DNA of 64,000 nucleotides from a bacterium (GTDB taxonomy: Bacteria; Pseudomonadota; Gammaproteobacteria; Burkholderiales; Thiobacillaceae), in assembly GCA_009772925.1 (NCBI GenBank), contig WOUQ01000010.1:21279-85278 (forward strand). Reading direction: 5' to 3'. Made by a program: the position numbers and the translations under genes. Position 1 is the stretch's first letter; the number at the start of each line of letters is the position of its first letter. The notes under the pieces are model-generated. The model worked only from the letters and a program-made list of their open reading frames with translations, ran no database searches and was not told where the DNA came from. Shown here piece by piece: positions 13,449-22,292 of this stretch.

Positions 13449-14006
13449 GTGAAGATCTGCATCGTTTCCGACAGCCACGACAACCGCCGTCTGCTCGAGC
13501 ACGCGGCCGAGGACGCCAAGGCGCGCGGGGCGCAGGCCATCCTGCATTGCGGTGACGTGGTGGCGCCCACCACCCTGCGCGTACTGAAGAAGTTCGCGCT
13601 GCCGGTGCATGCGATTCATGGCAACAACACCGGCGATGTCCACGCCATGCACCAGCTCGCCCAGGAACCCGACAGCCCGGTGCGCTACCACGGTCAGGAT
13701 GCCATCCTGCATCTGGGCGGCCGCAGCCTGTTCCTGGTGCACTATCCGCATTACGCGCTGGGCATGGCCCTCACCGGCGACTACGACCTGGTCTGCTGCG
13801 GACATGACCACCGGGCCGGCGTGCGCGCGGTCGCTAATATCAAGGGTGCCACCACCTGGCTGGTGAATCCCGGCACGGTGGGGGGGGTGGGCAAGGAGCC
13901 CACCTACATCCTGGCGGATCTCGAGCGGCTCAGCTTCTCCATCCAGCCGGTGCCCACCGAACAGGGCGAAGCCTGCAACGTGCCGCCCGCCAGCACGCAT
14001 CCCTGA
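13449..14006 (+). CDS. YfcE/MJ0936-like metallophosphoesterase (GTG start)
   Basis: KICIVSDSHDNRRLL...HCGDVV...IHGNNTGD...CCGHDHRAGV...NPGTVGG. Confidence 0.88.
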   Translation: MKICIVSDSHDNRRLLEHAAEDAKARGAQAILHCGDVVAPTTLRVLKKFALPVHAIHGNNTGDVHAMHQLAQEPDSPVRYHGQDAILHLGGRSLFLVHYPHYALGMALTGDYDLVCCGHDHRAGVRAVANIKGATTWLVNPGTVGGVGKEPTYILADLERLSFSIQPVPTEQGEACNVPPASTHP

Positions 14007-14780
14007 TCAGGGCGGCGGGGGCCGGAAGACCGCGCGGTTGTCGTAGAACTCCGGCGCCTCGTTAGCCGCCCACCAGCCCGGTATGCCCAGCACGGGCAGG
14101 GGAAACAGTTGTTTCGGGTCCGCCACCCGCCCTTCCAGCCAGACTCGCGCGACAGCCTCGTCCAGCCAGGCTGGCGCCCCAGCGTCGGCGGGGAGCGCGG
14201 GCGCCGGCACGAACAGGCATTTCGCGGTGATGCCCGGCCAGGGCGCGAGCAGCTTCTCCAGCACGGCGTGGCCGATCAGGAAGGCGCGCGTGTCCTGCCA
14301 GGCCCGCCGATGCGTGACGAAAGCCTCGCGCCAGCGCCGTTGCGCCAGCAGCTCCGCCAGGGCCGGGTCGCAACCCGTCAGCACCAGCCCGCTTTCGTCG
14401 AACAGCGTGGCGGCATCCGCCACCCGGCCACGTTCCCGGCCGGTCTCCAGGTGGCGGCATTGCACCGCGTTCAGCGCCGCCTTGGCGCGCGGAAAGGCGA
14501 GCCAGATGAGGGCGTTCAGCAGATCGTGCCAGTTGTCCCGGCGCGTCGGCACGCAGCCGCTGGCGAGGATGCCGGCCTCGTAATCGACTTGGCCGCAACG
14601 CCGCTCCTGGGTCTGGAATCGGATGGACAGGCCGCGCGCGTTGACGACGCCGGCCCGGCGCGCCAGCTCGTCGAGTTGCTCCAGCGCAGGCCAGCCCGCA
14701 CCGGCCAATGCCCCCGCCCAGGCAGTCAGATGGGCGAACGGCGGCGTCGCCGCGAAATCGTCGCGCCAGTCGCCGCTCAC
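14007..14780 (-). CDS. DUF3025-like protein
   Basis: RFQTQERRCGQVDYEAGILASGCVPTRRDNWHDLLNALIWLAFPRAKAALNAVQ. Confidence 0.75.
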   Translation of the reverse strand: MSGDWRDDFAATPPFAHLTAWAGALAGAGWPALEQLDELARRAGVVNARGLSIRFQTQERRCGQVDYEAGILASGCVPTRRDNWHDLLNALIWLAFPRAKAALNAVQCRHLETGRERGRVADAATLFDESGLVLTGCDPALAELLAQRRWREAFVTHRRAWQDTRAFLIGHAVLEKLLAPWPGITAKCLFVPAPALPADAGAPAWLDEAVARVWLEGRVADPKQLFPLPVLGIPGWWAANEAPEFYDNRAVFRPPPP

Positions 14781-15628
14781 GACCCGAGCGCGGCCAGCCG
14801 CGCCCGGAAGCGCCGCGTCAGGGCGTGTTCCGGGCCGAGCATGCCGAACAGCGCCAGCAGGGCGCGGCGGCCGATGTCGTCGCGGTAGCTCGGCGCCTGC
14901 GCGGCCAAGTCCAGCAGCGACTCCATGGCGCTTTCCGGGTCGTCGTCGAACAGGGCGCGCGCGGCCTGGTTCAGCCGGTATGCCGGTTCCCGCTCGGCCA
15001 GTGTGGAAGCCGCCGCGTCGTCGCGCGCGGCGTCGATCAATTCCAGGTGCGCCAGCAGGGGGGCGACGCCTGCATCGGCGCGCGCGGCCGCGGGCAGCGC
15101 GGCGAGCAGGGCAAGCGCCTCGTCGGGGCGCCCGGCCAGGGTCAGCAGCTTGGCCAGGTCGGTGGCCACCGCCAGGTCTTGCGGATGTTCCACGGCCAGA
15201 CGCGCCAGCATGGCGATGGCTGCCTCGCTGTCGCCGGCCTGGTGCAGGGCGAGGGCGGCCAGTCGCGGTTCTTCCCGTGGGTCGGCGAGAAAGCGGCGCA
15301 GGGCGGTGCGAAAGACGTCCTCCGATTCGGCGCCGTGGATGGTGTGCGCCACTTTTCCGCCGAGAAAGAATTTCACCGTGGGCACGCTGGTGACGCCGAG
15401 GTCGCGCGCCTGGCGGCCCAGCTCGTCGGTGTTCACCATCACCAGCAGGAAGCGGCCGGTGAATTCCGAGGCCAGCTTCACCAGACGCGGCATGAGCAGC
15501 ATGCAGGGACCGGCGCGGGGCGACCAGAAATGCGCCAGCACCAGGCCGCGCGCGGAATTGCCCAGGATCAGCCGGTCGAAATTCTCGGCGCTGGCGTCGA
15601 ACACGAAAGGGGAAAGGGATTCGGACAT
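14777..15628 (-). CDS. thioredoxin-like protein with C-terminal TPR region (CnoX/YbbN-like)
   Basis: HFWSPRAGPCMLLMPRLVKLASEF...LGVTSVPTVKFFLGGKVAHTIHGAE plus TPR-like repeats. Confidence 0.83.
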   Translation of the reverse strand: MSESLSPFVFDASAENFDRLILGNSARGLVLAHFWSPRAGPCMLLMPRLVKLASEFTGRFLLVMVNTDELGRQARDLGVTSVPTVKFFLGGKVAHTIHGAESEDVFRTALRRFLADPREEPRLAALALHQAGDSEAAIAMLARLAVEHPQDLAVATDLAKLLTLAGRPDEALALLAALPAAARADAGVAPLLAHLELIDAARDDAAASTLAEREPAYRLNQAARALFDDDPESAMESLLDLAAQAPSYRDDIGRRALLALFGMLGPEHALTRRFRARLAALGS

Positions 15629-15629
15629 G

Positions 15630-16712
15630 TCAGTACCCCCACAGATGACGCCATTCGATGTGCGGCCAGGCCGGGTCTACGCTCAGCGTGCCACGCGGAC
15701 GATGCGCCCGCGTGCCGAGGTCGCGTTCCCGAGGCGGATCGAAGGGACGCCCGCGGCCGTCCATGAAGCTCACGGCGAAGCGGATGAAGCTGTTGCGGCT
15801 GCGCCGCGTGACGCAGGCATGCTCCCGGCTGGCCAGCCGCAGCAGCGTGCCCGGCGGGTACAAGCCCATGCGCCGCAACAGCAGTACCGCGATCTGGTTG
15901 TCGATGAGCCCGCGGCGCGGTCCGTACAACTCGCGCAGGGCATAGCGCATGGCCCGGGGCGGCCGATAGTGCCGTCCGGAAATGCGCGTGACGTAGGCGT
16001 CCACCACGCGCAGGATGCGCGCCGGCAGGCTGATGTGGGCGCCCTCCCTGCCCTCCGGGTAGCCGCTGCCGTCCATGTTTTCGTGATGCTGGCGCACGGC
16101 CTCCAGCCACACCGCGTCGTCGAGGCCCAGCTCGCGCAGGAAGTCGGCCGCGCGTAAGGGATGGGCGATGAGACGAGCGCGCTCGGCCTCGCCGTCGGCG
16201 CCGGCGGAGACGATGCGGGCGGCGTGGATGTCGGGGTCCGTCAGATTCATGGTGAGGGCGGCGCCGGCCAGGCCCAGCCGTTCCTCCTCGCTCAATTCGA
16301 GTTGGTCGGCCACCAGCAGGCAGGTGAACAGCACCAGCAGGGCGTGGTTGATGTCCGGACGCGCCAGGGGCACCAGGCGGGGATAGCCCAGGCAGGCGTC
16401 CGGATGCATGGAGTAGGTCCGCGCCAGTTCCCGGCCGAGTTGGGCCAGCGCCTCGGCGCTCAGCAGTTCCGGCGGGCCGCCCAGCAGGGTGTCCGCTTCG
16501 CCGGCCAGTTGCGCGAGACGGTCCAGGCAGTGGCCGGCTTCCGGCGCCGTGCTCTGCTGGCGGTAGAGGGGACGGCCGATGAGGCGGATGTAATGAGCCT
16601 CGTCGGCGATGAGCGTGTCGGCGCCGGCTACCAGTACGCCGCTGTCGGAGTACAGGTCCCAGGGCAGGGACTGCCCGATCAGGGAAGGGTCGAGTTGGAC
16701 GGGATGCAGCAC
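15630..16712 (-). CDS. HD-GYP-type domain protein (start approximate)
   Basis: HHENMDGSGYPEGREGAHISLPARILRVVDAYV. Confidence 0.82.
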   Translation of the reverse strand: MLHPVQLDPSLIGQSLPWDLYSDSGVLVAGADTLIADEAHYIRLIGRPLYRQQSTAPEAGHCLDRLAQLAGEADTLLGGPPELLSAEALAQLGRELARTYSMHPDACLGYPRLVPLARPDINHALLVLFTCLLVADQLELSEEERLGLAGAALTMNLTDPDIHAARIVSAGADGEAERARLIAHPLRAADFLRELGLDDAVWLEAVRQHHENMDGSGYPEGREGAHISLPARILRVVDAYVTRISGRHYRPPRAMRYALRELYGPRRGLIDNQIAVLLLRRMGLYPPGTLLRLASREHACVTRRSRNSFIRFAVSFMDGRGRPFDPPRERDLGTRAHRPRGTLSVDPAWPHIEWRHLWGY

Positions 16713-16781
16713 GCTATCGGACTTCTGAAGGCGGGATGCCGGGGAGTATGATGCAAGCGACCGACACGTGGGAGCCCCGAC

Positions 16782-17063
16782 ATGACCGTGCACGCGCTGA
16801 ACAACGAGGAAGTCCGCCTACTGCGGGAGGAGCTCGAAATGCTCATGAGCGAGCGGCAGAAGCTGCTGCAGGTGGTGGGCGCCGCCGCCGTGCTGGTGGC
16901 CAATCTGGATTCCGACACCTTGCCGCAGGACCAGGACACCATCGACGCAGCCGAACTGCTGGCCGAGAGCCTCAACGGCCTCAGCGAGGAAAGCCTGAGG
17001 GATGCCCTGGAGGTCGTGCGCGCCGAGTTCGACCCCGATGCCCAGCGCGAGATCGCCAACTGA
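16782..17063 (+). CDS. small conserved-looking hypothetical protein
   Basis: 94-aa ORF with heptad-like helix; no family recognised. Confidence 0.6.
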   Translation: MTVHALNNEEVRLLREELEMLMSERQKLLQVVGAAAVLVANLDSDTLPQDQDTIDAAELLAESLNGLSEESLRDALEVVRAEFDPDAQREIAN

Positions 17064-17118
17064 GCGCCAACTGAGCGCCGGCTGAGCGGGTCGCCCCGCC
17101 CGGCGGCGAAGGCACGCC

Positions 17119-17946
17119 TCAGTCGGGCCGGCCCAGCAGGCGCACCTCGCGTTGCGGGAAGGGAATGACGATGCCGTCCGCGCGGAAACGTTCCAGGATG
17201 GCCTGATTGAGTTCTCCGGTGGCGGCGTGGAATTCCGCCACCGGCGCCCAGGGCTTGACCGCGATGACCACCCCGGAATCGGCCAGGCTACGCACCTGGA
17301 TCAGCGCTTCCGGATCGTGCAGCAGGCGCGGGTTGGCGGCCAGGATGGCGCGGATCAGCGCCAGCGCCCGGTTCAGGTCGGTGTCGTAGGCCACTCCCAC
17401 CGCCACCTCCAGTTGGCGGATCTCCCCGTAGTTGTGCAGGATCTCGCCGACGATCTTGCGGTTGGGGATGACCACGCGGGAGCGGTCGGGGTGGCTCAGC
17501 ACCGTCTTGAACAGGCTGATCTCCTCGACGCTTCCTTCCTCGCCGACGATGGCGATGTACTCGCCGATGCGGAACGGCCGCGTGAAGATGATGGTGAGGC
17601 CCGCCACCAAGTTGCCCAGCACCCCCTGCATGGCCAGGGCGATGCCGGCGCCGGCCACGCCGAGGCCGGCGATGAGGGGCAGCAGTTCCACGCCCAGGTT
17701 CTGCAGGGCCATGATCAGGAACAGGCCCAGCACCAGCAGGCGCAGCAGGCGCACCAGCAGTTGGCGCACGGGCGCGTCGATGGCCAGTTTCTCCAGCATC
17801 CCCTCCGTCAGCCTGCCCAGCCAGCGGCCGACGAAGAAGCCGACCACCAGGATCAGCAGCGCCACCACCAGTTTGGGGCCGAAGCGGATGGCCAGGTCGA
17901 TGAGGGTGCTCCTGGCCTGGTCGAGGACGACGAATTGATCGTTCAT
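17119..17946 (-). CDS. MscS-family small-conductance mechanosensitive channel
   Basis: GVAGAGIALAMQGVLGNLVAGLTIIFTRPFRIGEYI...VVIPNRKIVGEIL. Confidence 0.93.
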   Translation of the reverse strand: MNDQFVVLDQARSTLIDLAIRFGPKLVVALLILVVGFFVGRWLGRLTEGMLEKLAIDAPVRQLLVRLLRLLVLGLFLIMALQNLGVELLPLIAGLGVAGAGIALAMQGVLGNLVAGLTIIFTRPFRIGEYIAIVGEEGSVEEISLFKTVLSHPDRSRVVIPNRKIVGEILHNYGEIRQLEVAVGVAYDTDLNRALALIRAILAANPRLLHDPEALIQVRSLADSGVVIAVKPWAPVAEFHAATGELNQAILERFRADGIVIPFPQREVRLLGRPD

Positions 17947-17956
17947 GCTGGCGCGC

Positions 17957-18190
17957 TCACGGACTGGCGGGGGTGCCGAGGATCTGGTCGAACAACTCCC
18001 AGGACAGACGGGCATCTTCCGGACTCACCCGACGCACCGCCTGGCCCAGACTGACCATGACGAAATCGCCGATTGCGGGGGGCTCATCCCGCAGCATGAA
18101 CAGGGACACGTCGCGCTCGACGCCGCGCGCCTCGCAATGGGCGGAGAGACCATCGATGGCAGTGATTTGCATGGGGTAGGCTAGGCACAT
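17957..18190 (-). CDS. hypC: HypC/HybG/HupF-family hydrogenase maturation chaperone
   Basis: MCLAYPMQITAIDG...GDFVMVSLGQAVRRVSPEDARLSWELFDQIL. Confidence 0.85.
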   Translation of the reverse strand: MCLAYPMQITAIDGLSAHCEARGVERDVSLFMLRDEPPAIGDFVMVSLGQAVRRVSPEDARLSWELFDQILGTPASP

Positions 18191-18269
18191 GGGATGAACG
18201 ATTGAAATATTTGATAGAGATGTTAAGTCATTGAATGCAGATGGGTATGTCCGAAATATTGCAGAAATA

Positions 18270-18283
18270 TTGAGCAATATCAA
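18270..18283. promoter_or_regulatory. candidate FNR/Anr/Dnr-type site TTGAGCAATATCAA
   Basis: 9 of 10 specified positions of TTGATNNNNATCAA, in the AT-rich divergent intergenic region. Confidence 0.55.
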
Positions 18284-18335
18284 TATGTTGAGTAAATAAG
18301 TATATTGTTATTGCTGCATGTGCGAAGTATTCTTC

Positions 18336-18815
18336 ATGGCCATGAAAACCCTGGTTCTCGGTATCGGCAACACCCTGCTTAGCGACGAAGGGGTAGGGAT
18401 TCATGTCTTGCAGGCCCTCTCCGCAGGGGCGCCTCTGCCCGAAGACGTCGAGTTGATGGACGGCGGCACCCTGTCGTTCACCCTGGCCGGTCCCATCGAG
18501 GAAGCGGATGCCCTCATCGTCGTCGACGCCGCCCACATCAAGGCCGAACCCGGTGCGTGGCGTCTGTTCGAAGGCGAGGCCATGGATGCCTTTCTGCTCG
18601 GCAACCGCAAGTCCAGCGTGCACGAGGTGGGTCTCACCGACCTGCGCGCCATCGCCATTCTGGCCGGACACTGGCCGGAAAAGCGAGCTCTGCTCGCCAT
18701 CCAGCCGCAGGTGGTGGATTGGGGCGAGGCCCCCACGCCCGCCGTCGCCGAGGCGATTCCGCCCGTGTGCGCGGCCATCCGTGGCCTGATCGAGGGATGG
18801 CGCCATGTCGCTTGA
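18336..18815 (+). CDS. hydrogenase maturation protease (HyaD/HupD family)
   Basis: MAMKTLVLGIGNTLLSDEGVGIHVLQAL...IEEADALIVVDAAHIKAEPG. Confidence 0.92.
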   Translation: MAMKTLVLGIGNTLLSDEGVGIHVLQALSAGAPLPEDVELMDGGTLSFTLAGPIEEADALIVVDAAHIKAEPGAWRLFEGEAMDAFLLGNRKSSVHEVGLTDLRAIAILAGHWPEKRALLAIQPQVVDWGEAPTPAVAEAIPPVCAAIRGLIEGWRHVA

Positions 18816-19233
18816 GGACATCCGCGTCGTCGTCGACGCCGGCGAATCTTCCCCGTACCGGGCGGACGCGCTGTCCGGCAACGCCCCCGTGCTGCTGCAC
18901 GAGCTCGCCGAACATGTCCGCCAGCTTGTGGCGGCGGGCGAGTCCACCGCCATCGATCTGAACGCGCTGCCCCTCACTCCCGCCGACCTGGACTGGCTCA
19001 AGGCCACTCTGGGCGAGGGCGAGATCAGCGTCACCCTGCATTCCGACGGCGAATCGACGCTGGCGGAAACGGCTTGCCCCGGAATCTGGTGGGTGAACCA
19101 CCATAACGAGCAGGGGCACGTCGTGTCGCGCTTCATCGAGGTCGCCTTTGTGCCCGAGCTGGTCAAGGCGCACCCGGAAGATGTGAAAACAGGATTAGAA
19201 CATCTTGAATCTTTAATTTTTGATCTAAGCTGA
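18805..19233 (+). CDS. HupH-like hydrogenase expression/formation protein
   Basis: LTPADLDWLKATLGEGEISVTLHSDGESTLAETACPGIWWVNHHNEQGHVVSRFIEVAFVPELV. Confidence 0.78.
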   Translation: MSLEDIRVVVDAGESSPYRADALSGNAPVLLHELAEHVRQLVAAGESTAIDLNALPLTPADLDWLKATLGEGEISVTLHSDGESTLAETACPGIWWVNHHNEQGHVVSRFIEVAFVPELVKAHPEDVKTGLEHLESLIFDLS

Positions 19234-19275
19234 ATCAGATTCTTCACGTCAGTGTTGGAAGCCAGGAGGCTAAGC

Positions 19276-20367
19276 ATGCAAGGTCCATTGATTGACACCC
19301 TAGCGCGGCAAGGCGTGACCCGCCGCACCTTCTTCAAGTACTGCGCCACGTTGGCATCCCTGATGGCGCTGCCCCCTTCGGCGGGCCGAGCCATGGCGGA
19401 AGCCATGGCAGCGGCGCCGGCGGCGAGCAGGCGGCCCTCGGTGATCTGGTTGCCCTTCCAGGAATGCACGGGTTGTACCGAGTCCATCACCCGGTCGCAC
19501 TCGCCTTCCATCGAGGGTCTGATCTTCGATGCCATCTCCCTGGACTACCAGGAGACGCTGATGGCGGCGGCCGGCCACCAGGCCGAGGAAGCTCTGCACA
19601 ACGCCATGAAGGAAAACGAGGGCAAGTACCTGCTCATCGTCGACGGCTCGGTGCCCCTGGGCCTCGACGGCGCCTATTCCTGCATCGCCGGCAAGACCAA
19701 CCTGGAATCCCTGAAGGAGGCCGCCAAGGGCGCTGCCGCCATCGTTGCCATGGGTTCCTGCGCGGCCTTCGGCGGCATTCCCAAGGCCAACCCCAATCCC
19801 ACCGGGGCGGTGGCGGTGTCCGACATCATCAAGGACAAGCCCATCATCAACATCCCCGGCTGTCCGCCCATTCCCGTGGTCATCACCGGCGTGCTGGCCC
19901 ACTTCCTCACCTTCGGCAGCCTGCCGGAACTGGACAAGCTGGGCCGTCCGAAAGCCTTCTACGGCGAAACCATCCATGACCGCTGCTACCGGCGTCCGTT
20001 CTATGACCAGGGCAAGTTCGCCAAGACCTTCGACGACGAGGGCGCGCGCAAGGGCTGGTGCCTGTTCGAGCTCGGCTGCAAGGGCCCGGTCACCTACAAC
20101 GCGTGTGCCACGGTGAAGTGGAACGGCGGCACATCTTGGCCGGTGGAATCCGGTCACGGCTGCCTGGGCTGCTCCGAGCCCGATTTCTGGGACGGTGGCG
20201 GTTTCTACCGCGCCCTGTCGATGCCCGCGGATCCCCTCAAGATGGCGGCGACGGCTGCGGCGGTGGGTGCGGCGGCCGGCGTGGCGATCACCTTCGCCAA
20301 CCGGGCCAAGAAGAGCTCCGCCAAGGCGGCGCACGAAACCGTGACCCTGGCTGACCTGGAGAAATGA
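19276..20367 (+). CDS. hynS: [NiFe]-hydrogenase small subunit, Isp-type, Tat signal
   Basis: Twin-arginine RRTFFKYCATLASLMAL; IWLPFQECTGCTES; GSCAAFGGIPKANPNPTGA; followed by isp1-isp2-hynL. Confidence 0.92.
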   Translation: MQGPLIDTLARQGVTRRTFFKYCATLASLMALPPSAGRAMAEAMAAAPAASRRPSVIWLPFQECTGCTESITRSHSPSIEGLIFDAISLDYQETLMAAAGHQAEEALHNAMKENEGKYLLIVDGSVPLGLDGAYSCIAGKTNLESLKEAAKGAAAIVAMGSCAAFGGIPKANPNPTGAVAVSDIIKDKPIINIPGCPPIPVVITGVLAHFLTFGSLPELDKLGRPKAFYGETIHDRCYRRPFYDQGKFAKTFDDEGARKGWCLFELGCKGPVTYNACATVKWNGGTSWPVESGHGCLGCSEPDFWDGGGFYRALSMPADPLKMAATAAAVGAAAGVAITFANRAKKSSAKAAHETVTLADLEK

Positions 20368-21029
20368 TCATGAACGAAATGCAATTCCTGACATGGGTCC
20401 GGGGTCCGGCCCTGGACATCGCCATCGGCATCTTCCTGCTCGGCGTGTTGTGGCGGCTGATCGAGATCTATTCGCTTGGCCGCAAGGTTGATGTGGCGCC
20501 CGGACGTCATCGTGACGGCGCCTCCGGCCTGCACACGGTGTTCCGCCGCTCGGTGCCGCCGCCCGGCATGGTCAAGCGTTCCCCGGTGACCTACATCGGT
20601 GGCTACGTCTTCCACATCGGCCTGGCGATCATCGTCTTCCTGTTTGAGCCGCACATCATCCTCATCCGCGATCTCACCGGGCTGTCCTGGCCGGGTCTGC
20701 CCTCGCAGGTGATCGACCTGGTGTCGGTGATCACCCTCGGCGCCATGCTGGTGGTGCTGGCGGACCGCATCAAGAGTCCGGTGAAGCGCTACCTTAGCAC
20801 CTTCTCGGACTGGTTCACCTGGACCCTGACCTTCCTGCCGGTGCTCACCGGATGGATGGCCGTGCAGCATCTACTGTTGCCCTACACCACCATGCTGGCC
20901 CTGCACATCCTGTCCGTCGAACTGCTGTTGATCGTCCTGCCTTTCACCAAGCTGTTCCATGCCTTCACGGTGTTCGGTTCGCGCTGGTACCTCGGCAAGA
21001 TCAACGGTCATAGGGGAGTCCCTGTATGA
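20364..21029 (+). CDS. isp1: Isp1-like membrane b-type cytochrome subunit
   Basis: Multi-TM NarI-like protein between hynS and isp2. Confidence 0.8.
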   Translation: MIMNEMQFLTWVRGPALDIAIGIFLLGVLWRLIEIYSLGRKVDVAPGRHRDGASGLHTVFRRSVPPPGMVKRSPVTYIGGYVFHIGLAIIVFLFEPHIILIRDLTGLSWPGLPSQVIDLVSVITLGAMLVVLADRIKSPVKRYLSTFSDWFTWTLTFLPVLTGWMAVQHLLLPYTTMLALHILSVELLLIVLPFTKLFHAFTVFGSRWYLGKINGHRGVPV

Positions 21030-22288
21030 GCGCCTCACTGCAAAAGGGCATCAACGCCCTCAAGGAAGTCATCGACGCGCCCGTCGCGAGTTATTTCAAC
21101 AGCTGCGTGCATTGCGGCCTCTGCGCCGAGGCCTGTCTGTTCTATCTGGAAACCGGCGACGTTAAATACACGCCGATACACAAGCTGGAACCCCTGCGCC
21201 GCGTGTATGAGCAGGAATACACCTTGCTCGGCCGCCTGGGGAAAATGGTCGGACTCTCAAAGGCGGTGACCGATGACGAGTTGGAAGAGTGGAAGGAACT
21301 GGTCTACGACAGTTGCACCATGTGCGGCCGCTGCTCCATGGTCTGCCCGGTCGGCAACGACATCGTCTACATGGTGCGCAAGCTGCGCGAGGGCATGGCC
21401 GTTTCCGGCCACGCGCCGGACGGCATCAAGGGCGCCACCAAGCGCACGGTCGAGATCGGCGGCCCGATGGGCCTGAAGTGGCCGGCGGTGGCGAACGTCA
21501 TCAAGAAGGCCGAGGCGGCCACCGGCGTCAGCATCAACGTGGACAAGCCGGGCGTCGACTACCTGGTGCTGCTGTCCTCCATGGAGATCGTCAACTATCC
21601 GGAGTACCTGGAAGCCCTGGTGAAGATCTTCAAGAAGGCGGGCATCAGCTTTACCCTCGCCTCGGACGCCTTCGAAGCGACCAACGCAGGCATCCAGATC
21701 GGCGCCTCCGACATCGCCAAGGTCATCGTTTCGCGCATCATCAACTCCGCCGAGAAGCTGGGCGTGAAGTACGTGCTGTCGCCGGAATGCGGCCACGCCT
21801 ACATGGCGATCCGCTGGGAAGGCCCCAACCTCATCGGCCGGCCCTACAAGTTCGAGGTCAGGCACGTCCTCGAAGTGCTGGAAGAACTGCGCCAGAAGGG
21901 TGTGCTGAAGATGAAGGACAAGTTCAAGGAGCCGCTCATCCTGCACGATCCCTGCCAGATCGTGCGCCGCGGCGGCGTCCTGGAAGCGCCGGAACCCCTC
22001 ATCCAGACGGTGGCCGAGAACTATATCCCCATCGTCGACAAGCAGAAGTGGAACTGGTGTTGCGGCGGCGGCGGCGGCGCCTCGGCCATCCATACCGAGG
22101 AAGCCGAAGCCCTGCGCGCCAAGGCCTTCCGCATCAAGAAGCGGCAGATCGAGGAGAGTGGCGTCAACACCATGGTGACCTTCTGCGCCAACTGCCGCAT
22201 CGTGATCGAGGAAGGTTTCGACCACTACGAGATGAACACGCAGTTGCTCGGCTTGACCGAACTGCTTGCCGAACACCTGGAGGACTGA
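21026..22288 (+). CDS. isp2: Isp2-like HdrD-type Fe-S (CCG domain) protein
   Basis: CVHCGLCAEACLFY, CTMCGRCSMVCPVG, and CCG-type segments HDPCQIVRRGG...WCCGGGGGAS. Confidence 0.87.
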   Translation: MSASLQKGINALKEVIDAPVASYFNSCVHCGLCAEACLFYLETGDVKYTPIHKLEPLRRVYEQEYTLLGRLGKMVGLSKAVTDDELEEWKELVYDSCTMCGRCSMVCPVGNDIVYMVRKLREGMAVSGHAPDGIKGATKRTVEIGGPMGLKWPAVANVIKKAEAATGVSINVDKPGVDYLVLLSSMEIVNYPEYLEALVKIFKKAGISFTLASDAFEATNAGIQIGASDIAKVIVSRIINSAEKLGVKYVLSPECGHAYMAIRWEGPNLIGRPYKFEVRHVLEVLEELRQKGVLKMKDKFKEPLILHDPCQIVRRGGVLEAPEPLIQTVAENYIPIVDKQKWNWCCGGGGGASAIHTEEAEALRAKAFRIKKRQIEESGVNTMVTFCANCRIVIEEGFDHYEMNTQLLGLTELLAEHLED

Positions 22289-22292
22289 ACAA

